This document shows, one piece after another, positions 58,013 to 64,000 of a DNA stretch of 64,000 nt (within the stretch, counting starts at the first letter, position 1; each line of letters starts with the position of its first letter). This DNA comes from Xiphydria camelus (Eukaryota; Arthropoda; Insecta; Hymenoptera; Xiphydriidae): positions 26,534,288 to 26,598,287 of the forward strand of contig OY783192.1 in assembly GCA_963678675.1 (NCBI GenBank), written 5' to 3'. The notes beneath the pieces were generated by a model. It was not told the DNA's origin. It saw only the letters and a program-made list of their open reading frames with translations, and made no database searches. A program made the position numbers and the translations under genes.

Positions 58013-59044
58013 AAAGGTCAAAGCACATCTAGGCGAAGCGCGGCTGTACAACGCACACTTGGGCGAAGCGAAGCGCGGCGAATTCTATCCCCTTCTCTAC
58101 CAGGTATAAACAGCTATACCTGAAAATATCCATATATGGATACCCGGGTAGAGAAGGAGGGAAGGAAAGCGCCGTGAAATGTCAGTCATTTTCGCCTTTT
58201 TCATTCATTTTCGCCTTTTTTAAACTGATGAACGCAACGTGAAATGAGCCGTGTACATGTTTTGTTTTGAGAAATGGGCATTCGTGAGGAAAAATAGTAT
58301 ATGTCATTCGGCGGAAATCCTCGGATTTTTAAAACTGTGTTTAGATCGTAGCCTCCTCCCCAAACCATGCCTCGTGTTACGACCTAATTAAACACAGTCT
58401 GAAAAAATCTCGAATTTCCGCCTTATGATATAAGATACTATTTCGTGTGAGAAAATTCATTTCGTTGACGAGATCTATCTTGGAAAGGATTTTCGAATCG
58501 TTAACGGAAATGATCGACGAAACTTTACATCCATTAACGAATTACATTCCGTCCACGATAAACATTTCTCGCGGCGCTTCGGTTCGCGGCGCTTCGGTTC
58601 GCGGCGCTTCGCTTCGCGGCGCTTCGCTTCGCTCAAGTGTGCGTTACCTCGTAAGGCCGGTCCCGGACAATGCGTGCAAATGTGATTCAGCAAATGTGAG
58701 AGCGGAGGCGAAGGAGCCCGAAGTTTACCGACAAGGCCGGGGATAGCGGGCGAATGCCGAATGTTTGGCGCAGTAGAGCTCCCACACACTACGCGAAGGA
58801 TCACGAATGGCGAATATTCGCCGAATGCATGCATTGTCTGGGACCGGCATAAGAATCAATGGAAATATAAAAGGTAGCTTCGCTGCGCTTCCAGTCGCAC
58901 AAGTGTGCTTATCCTAGGTCGCGGCGCTTCGCTTCGCTTCGCGTCGCTTCGCTCAAGTGTGCGTTACCTCGTAAGAATCAATGGAAATATAAAAGTTAGC
59001 TTTGCTTCACGGCGCGTCGCTTCGCCTAGATGTGCTTTGGCCTT
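58013..59044. mobile_element. 1.03-kb element with GAAGC-rich repeats
   Basis: AGGTCAAAGCACATCTAGGC at the left and GCCTAGATGTGCTTTGGCCT at the right are inverted ends. It contains the direct copy of the 13.68-14.14 kb repeat (58030-58490) and runs of GCGGCGCTTCGCTTCGC-type units (58570-58635 and 58919-58955). A flanking segment (CAAGTGTGCGTTACCTCG) occurs twice, once with and once without a MITE. Confidence 0.65.
58655..58849. mobile_element. 195-bp Harbinger-type MITE, TAA duplication
   Basis: GGCCGGTCCCGGACAATGC faces GCATTGTCTGGGACCGGC; TAA is repeated (58652-58654 and 58850-58852). The empty site ACCTCGTAAGAATCAATGG lies 120 bp away, at about 58966. 3-bp duplication and GGCCGG end fit PIF/Harbinger. 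Confidence 0.92.
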
Positions 59045-59045
59045 A

Positions 59046-59180
59046 ATTCTGTTGAGAGTTTATACACTGACCAATGGTATGACTTTCTACGCTCCCCTCA
59101 TATAGACAGCCAAGTAAGTTCCAAGGGATGGAAATTGTAGGACATGTCATTGGTCAGTGTACTAACTCTGAACAGAATTT
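59046..59180. repeat. Palindrome, about 135 bp
   Basis: AATTCTGTTGAGAGTTTATA with CACTGACCAATG faces CATTGGTCAGTG and CTGAACAGAATT. Non-coding. Confidence 0.75.
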
Positions 59181-60741
59181 GACTCCTCCTGTTTCAGATC
59201 TCTCAGCCATGTATAATTCATGCCATGTCAGAAATAATTTATTCACTATTTAAGTAAGTTTTTAAATCGTTAAGTAATCATTATTTATCGAATTGTCTGG
59301 TAGGGAACCTAATAGTATTTACTTATCGTCTTATTGAAAAATTATACCTAGAATATGAATTCAATTATTATTCAAATATCCAATGATTCAACCATATCTC
59401 TTAATAAATAGTATTTGCGAGAAAAAATGAAGCTGAGTAGTAGGTACCTAAATGGAATACTCAAAGTGCAGTTAGAATCATGGGATGAAAGGCAGTGAAT
59501 CGGTCTAACTCTATTCTTATAACATATTTGAAGACCTCGGCTTTAAAACATGGTAAGTGACACTAAACTATTAAAGTTCCGAGAAAAAGCTATAAAGAAC
59601 TTTAGTAAAATAATATAAATCAAATTAATGGATTAAGTGATTTTTTTTCTAATTTTATGTTATTGTCAACTTAATGGGGCTGACAAATAGGGAGAGAAAT
59701 AATTTACAATTTTTTGCCATATACTGCATCAAAATGTGTTCATGTGATGGCTGGGCTATAGTTGCCAATATTGCAGCCACATATTGCAGTAAAAATATTG
59801 CCCGTTTAGACACCCCTTAACTCGAGACGTTTGAATTAATCTACAGCAGGAAGGAGTGCTGTCAGGTTGATGTAATTCCACGGTTACGCACTGTTGGGAA
59901 AATTTAGTTAAGTCATATTGAGCATAATTCGCTCTTGGAGAGATGTGTTTACCTGTAGAATGTCTGTAGGGGAAATTATTAACACTAATCCTATTTACAT
60001 TTTCTCTCATTGGTTCTTGCTCAGCAAGTACGTGTATATCGTCAGACTTAAAACTGTTGCATAAGTCCGAGATGTAACCGAAACCTGTCATTTTGGATAT
60101 AAAAATTGTATAAACAAAATTACAACGGCATAGATTTTACTTATTCTTTATGTAACTGAATTTAAAAGTGCGTACGTGTGTGTGCGTGTGTGTGTGCGTG
60201 CGTGTGTGTATATAATGTACGACATATTATTAGCGACGTGTTAGTTACGTGTTACCGATGTTACTGCTTTGTATTATTGAGAATATAACATTTAAAATAT
60301 TTTACACGCATCTCTATCATCTATCATTTCATTACAAAAACGTTCACGTATCTTTTACTTGTTGGATTGATGATATTTTGCAGTGCTCTATATTTTCACA
60401 ATCATTTAGGTGAAACTGCATGGTCGCCCTTCGATATTTCGAACTTTGCAAATATGTAAATATCACCCCTTAAAACCGCTTATAGGTACCCAGTGTTTGG
60501 TACACGCAAGTGCAACGGGTCGCATATCGATTGCTACATTCCGTTCGCTATGGTTCCTTGTAAATCGGTAGTGATAATTGAGAATCGACATGGAGACGTG
60601 GCATGTTCAATATGGCGTCGTATAATATCTAGCCATATACAAAAATACAGAAGCCCGTATTAGAAAATATAAAAATATTATTTAAATATGTAGAATATCT
60701 ATCGTGGAGCAGAAACAAATCCTTCTCACAGGAATATTATA
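59181..60741. other. Mostly quiet DNA with a GT microsatellite
   Basis: The 111-codon minus ORF 59756-60091 (MTGFGYISDLCNSFKSD...) has no domain I recognise. A (GT)n-rich tract with GC variants spans about 60174-60212. GGCAGTGAATCGGTC at 59491 echoes the 543-1098 terminus. Confidence 0.4.
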
Positions 60742-61742
60742 CAGGGTGAGCCAAATGTATGGAAACGGTGGAATAACTTTCGAGAGAGACATTTTGAAGA
60801 AAAATGTTTCAAACAAAACATTTAGGATTTTTCCCTGGCCATCCAATGGTGACCTTGAATCTGACCATGAACTCGACCTTGAAGGTCATTCCAAGGTCAA
60901 GGTCGCTTTTTTAAATGGGAACCCCTATTTTTATGGCGGATTTGGAAGGAGCGGAAAAATTTACATCCGAATATGACCTTTGACCTTGACCTTGGACTCA
61001 AGGTAAAGGTCAACGATCAAATAGGAAAGTTTTAGGTTTTTTTCCCTGGCCATCTAATGGTAACCATGAATCTGACCTTGACCTCGACCTTGAAGTTCAT
61101 TCCAAGTTCAAGGTATCTTTTTTAAATGGCAACCTACATTTTTTATCCACCGATTTATCTGAAATTTAGTACGGGGGTTTTTTTGGGTTGCTGATTACGA
61201 TTCTGAAGATAGATTTTGAAAATTGTTCAATACAAGATGACGGATCCAAGATAGTGGCAAAATTTCGGAATATTCACCGATTTATCCAAAATTTTGTGCT
61301 CATGTCACCTTGCCTTAAGTGGCCGGTTGCTAACACCATAAAAAATGTAGGTTGCCATTTAAAAAAGATACCTTGAACTTGGAATGAACTTCAAGGTCGA
61401 GGTCAAGGTCAGATTCATGGTTACCATTAGATGGCCAGGGAAAAAACCTAAAACTTTCCTATTTGATCGTTGACCTTTACCTTGAATCCAAGGTCAAGGT
61501 TAAAGGTCATATTCGGACGTAAAATTTTCCGCTCCTTCCAAATCCGCCATAAAAAATAGGGGTTCCCATTTAAAAAAGCGACCTTGACCTTGGAATGACC
61601 TTCAAGGTCGAGTTCATGGTCAGATTCAAGGTCACCATTGGATGGCCAGGGAAAAATCCTAAATGTTTTGTTTGAAACATTTTTATTCAAAATGTCTCCC
61701 TCGAAAGTTATTCCACCGTTTCCATACATTTGGCTCACCCTG
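60742..61742. mobile_element. 1.0-kb palindromic element rich in AAGGTCA half-sites
   Basis: CAGGGTGAGCCAAATGTATG and complement are the ends, bordered by TA. The arms match to the centre near 61240. About fifteen exact AAGGTCA or TGACCTT heptamers occur in the kilobase, often in tandem (CCAAGGTCAAGGTCG; TTTGACCTTGACCTTGG). These match the nuclear-receptor half-site, and several match the extended YCAAGGTCA used by FTZ-F1/NR5A-type monomers. The ORFs across it are shadows. Confidence 0.9.
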
Positions 61743-61744
61743 TA

Positions 61745-62349
61745 GATAAAAGTCAGTAGGTAGGCTATGAGAGTTCTGGGCCACCCACGTGACCATAAAT
61801 GGCGGGAACTTTGAATTTTGCGAAGGGCGCATGCGCCGTGGCAGGAAATTTGAATTCGCGCATCACGTGACCTAACGGACCTCTTCCATTGGTCGAACCC
61901 CCACTCCCCGACCTCACTCGCTCGCAGCGCCATCTCGCGGACAATTCGCAGCGCCATCTCGCGTCGGTGGTAGTAAACGCCAGGTGTCGCCACCGTCGGC
62001 GGCGAGCTTCGCCATTGGTCGAACACCCACTCCCCGACCTCGCTCGCAGCGCCATCTCGAGCGCGATGCAGGTTCGGCACGCTGCTGCGCGAACCCCCGC
62101 GCCCCTCTCCACGACCCCCAACTCCTCGACCGCCGCTCCACGACTCCAGCTACCCAACCGTGCAGGTTCCGACTTGTCTTGCCGCTACTGCGCATCGAGC
62201 CGAGCGCGTCACATTCCTGAGCGATGACGTCATAGCTTCTCGACAGGCACGAACACGTTTACCTCCGCCACCACCACAACGTCTTTGCTTAAATACCGCG
62301 CGTCAAGGCGCTCACGCCATTAGTCACATCGCGCTCTCGAAACGACAAC
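61745..62349 (+). promoter_or_regulatory. GC-rich upstream region of the polymerase ORF
   Basis: Two copies of CCATTGGTCGAACNCCCAC (61890 and 62013), each followed by TCCCCGACCTC and a GCAGCGCCATCTCG phrase, carry inverted CCAAT boxes. CTTAAATACC (62289) is TATA-like, about 30 bp before TTAGTCA, a weak initiator; ATG follows at 62350. This suggests the native promoter of the large element that begins here. A relative lies at 27361-27560. Confidence 0.45.
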
Positions 62350-64000
62350 ATGTCTTCCGACCAGTGCCTGAATATTGTGAACATCCATTGACAGGCTTTC
62401 AAACTCATCGATCGTAAAAGAGTTGATCCTACCGAGATCATGCAATTGATCCGATGTGGGACCGAGAGTTTGCGCCTACTCGGACGATTGATGCGCCGAG
62501 AGGGGACATCGGTGTCCACCAAACAACGACACCTGGCCGCCATTCGACAGGTGAAAAGTTATAATCGAAAACTCAAGAGCTTGCTCGTGAGAGGCGGACG
62601 TCTTCGTTAACGTGAACAGAGACGCGTCTCGTGGGAGGATCTTCAGTCGGTGTTCGACGGGCGCATCCGCACCGGGATAATTGTAAACCTGCGAAATCTG
62701 GATCCCGCCGCCTTCCTGCAGGACGCGCTGGCCCTTTTCGCACCGCGCATCAAGAATGCGCTGAAGAGGGAGAACGCCTTGAAGGTGAATGCTGTGTTGG
62801 AAGGCGAATACAGGTTGGAAGAATGACGAAGAGATCGTCGAGCTGAAGACCTTCGCCACGAAAAACGTTCCAATCCTGCAGACCACTGATTTGAAGCAGT
62901 GGTTCGTCGAGAATGTGCGGGGCCCCCTTCTCTGGTAAATGGAGGAATTCCAGGAGCGGGACTCAGGTTGGACGTTGCGAGTCGTCATCAACTTGACCGT
63001 CAACGTGAACCGGTACAACCCTATGAGAGGCAACTCCTACCTCGAACTTCCAAAATTTGTCAGGATGAAGAAAGCATGTGTCAACGTGAAAAACACCGAC
63101 GACCAGTGTTTCAAGTGGGCACTCCTTTCTGCACTGCATCCTGTTGATTGGGGCAGGTATCCCAACCGTGCGTTAGTGTACAAGCCGTACGAAAACGAGT
63201 TGAACTTTGCCGGTACAGACTTCCCAATGACGCCGAGAGAGGTCCCGAAGTTTGAGAAGCAGAATGAGGTCTCATTCAACATCTACGTTCTGCTGAAAGA
63301 AAAATTTGCGGTCGCACCCATCCACGTTACCTCGCACAAGAAGGACAAACATGTGAATCTCCTCATGATTCAAGATCGGTACGTCGACGAGGAAGAGGAT
63401 AAGGAGGATGAGAACGAGGATGACGAAACTCCCATCATCTACCACTACGTATGGATAAAGGACCTCTCTCGGCTGGTCAGCGCACAACTCTCAAGATGGA
63501 ATGGAAAGAAGTATATCTGCTCTCGTTGCCTCCATTACTTCGGAAGCCTCGAAGACTTGAGCGCCCACGAAGTCGACTGCGGTCATATGAACCGGTGTAA
63601 AGTCAAGTTGCCCGCACCGATGCACAGCAAGTTGAAGTTTAAGAACTTTAACTACAAGGAAAATGTGCCGTTCATCGTCTACGCCGACTTTGAATGCTTT
63701 CTGAAGAATGTCGACCAGCAGCAGACGAGCAAGACGAGAGTTTGTCAAGTGCATGAACCGTTCAGCGTGGGCTACTATGTGAGGTGCAGCTACGACCACA
63801 CGTTGTCCCGCTACAACAGCTTTCGGGGTCCGAAACCCGCTAAATGGTTCGCGCGCGAACTTTCTGAGCTGGCCGAGCAGGTTGTAGGAGTCTTCGAGAA
63901 TCCCGTACCCATGCAACCACTCACGGAGGAACAGGAGAGGGCTTTCCGCATCGCCGAGAAGTGTCACATTTACGTGAAGCCGCTGCTGGATGCGAGGAGA
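62350..64000 (+). pseudogene. Maverick/Polinton-like type-B DNA polymerase, N-terminal part
   Basis: Protein-primed family-B polymerases replicate Mavericks and related virus-like elements. One frame runs from ATG 62350, interrupted by TGA (62389-62391) and TAA (62608-62610), then continues (SWEDLQSVFDGRIRTG, PAAFLQDALALFAPRIKNAL) to a one-base frameshift near 62816 and a TAA at 62936-62938. From 62939 it is open for 354 codons to the window edge. In that part: VNVKNTDDQCFKWALLSALH, then KHVNLLM, an acidic run, WIKDLSRLVSAQLS, a CCHC zinc finger (C194, C197, H210, C214) and VPFIVYADFEC (D250, E252), the Exo I motif. The later exonuclease and palm motifs lie beyond 64000. The first 86 codons may be a separate small ORF. 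The four breaks imply an inactive or erroneously assembled copy. Confidence 0.8.

Noticed and set aside
61448..62080. 210-codon minus-strand ORF
   Set aside because: It runs through one arm of the 60742-61742 palindrome and into the polymerase upstream repeats; the peptide mirrors the repeat and has no domain.
62476..63967. Minus-strand ORFs (185, 81, 71 and 158 codons) opposite the polymerase
   Set aside because: Antisense shadows of GC-rich coding DNA; the plus strand shows family motifs in an open frame to the window edge.

Overview
The window is AT-rich animal nuclear DNA with very little cellular coding sequence. The only host gene I can support is a class C GPCR of the GABA-B type, closest in character to the insect subtype-3 receptor. 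Two of its exons lie on the + strand at 23781-24005 and 50709-50769. They join in frame across one 26.7-kb intron. With the transposon types present, this points to an insect; I cannot fix the order.

Almost everything else is mobile DNA, much of it nested. 1-23780: terminal-inverted-repeat (TIR) elements with TA duplications, a broken Crypton-type tyrosine recombinase (7.4-9.1 kb), a piggyBac-like C-terminus (14.2 kb), a cluster of palindromes (18.4-21.2 kb) and a TTAA-flanked insertion (22.08-22.71 kb). 24-50.7 kb (inside the receptor intron): a P-like element (25.6-27.0 kb), a PIF/Harbinger-like element (27.6-28.2 kb), a solo LTR (29.6 kb), two tRNA-type or poly(A) retroposons (34.9 and 38.2 kb), a Tc1-like remnant (35.5 kb), a truncated pogo-like transposase (36.6-38.2 kb), a 5.1-kb pogo-like transposon with 863-bp TIRs (39.3-44.4 kb), and a GC-rich fold-back island (49.0-50.0 kb). 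50.8-64 kb: quiet intron-like DNA, a possible receptor-like fragment (52 kb), an unclassified transposon ORF (54.7-55.3 kb), nested repeats (58-59.2 kb), a palindrome full of AAGGTCA half-sites (60.7-61.7 kb), and the start of a Maverick/Polinton-like type-B DNA polymerase (62.35 kb to the window edge).

Many insertions can be dated relative to one another because an empty copy of the same target exists elsewhere in the window. The receptor is the only gene likely to act in the cell. The transposase, recombinase and polymerase reading frames carry stops, frameshifts or deletions and look dead. If the receptor is transcribed through, its pre-mRNA would carry many long self-complementary hairpins. 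A 14-bp near-palindrome (GATGTGTAAACATC) recurs in unrelated settings and is the most puzzling small signal.
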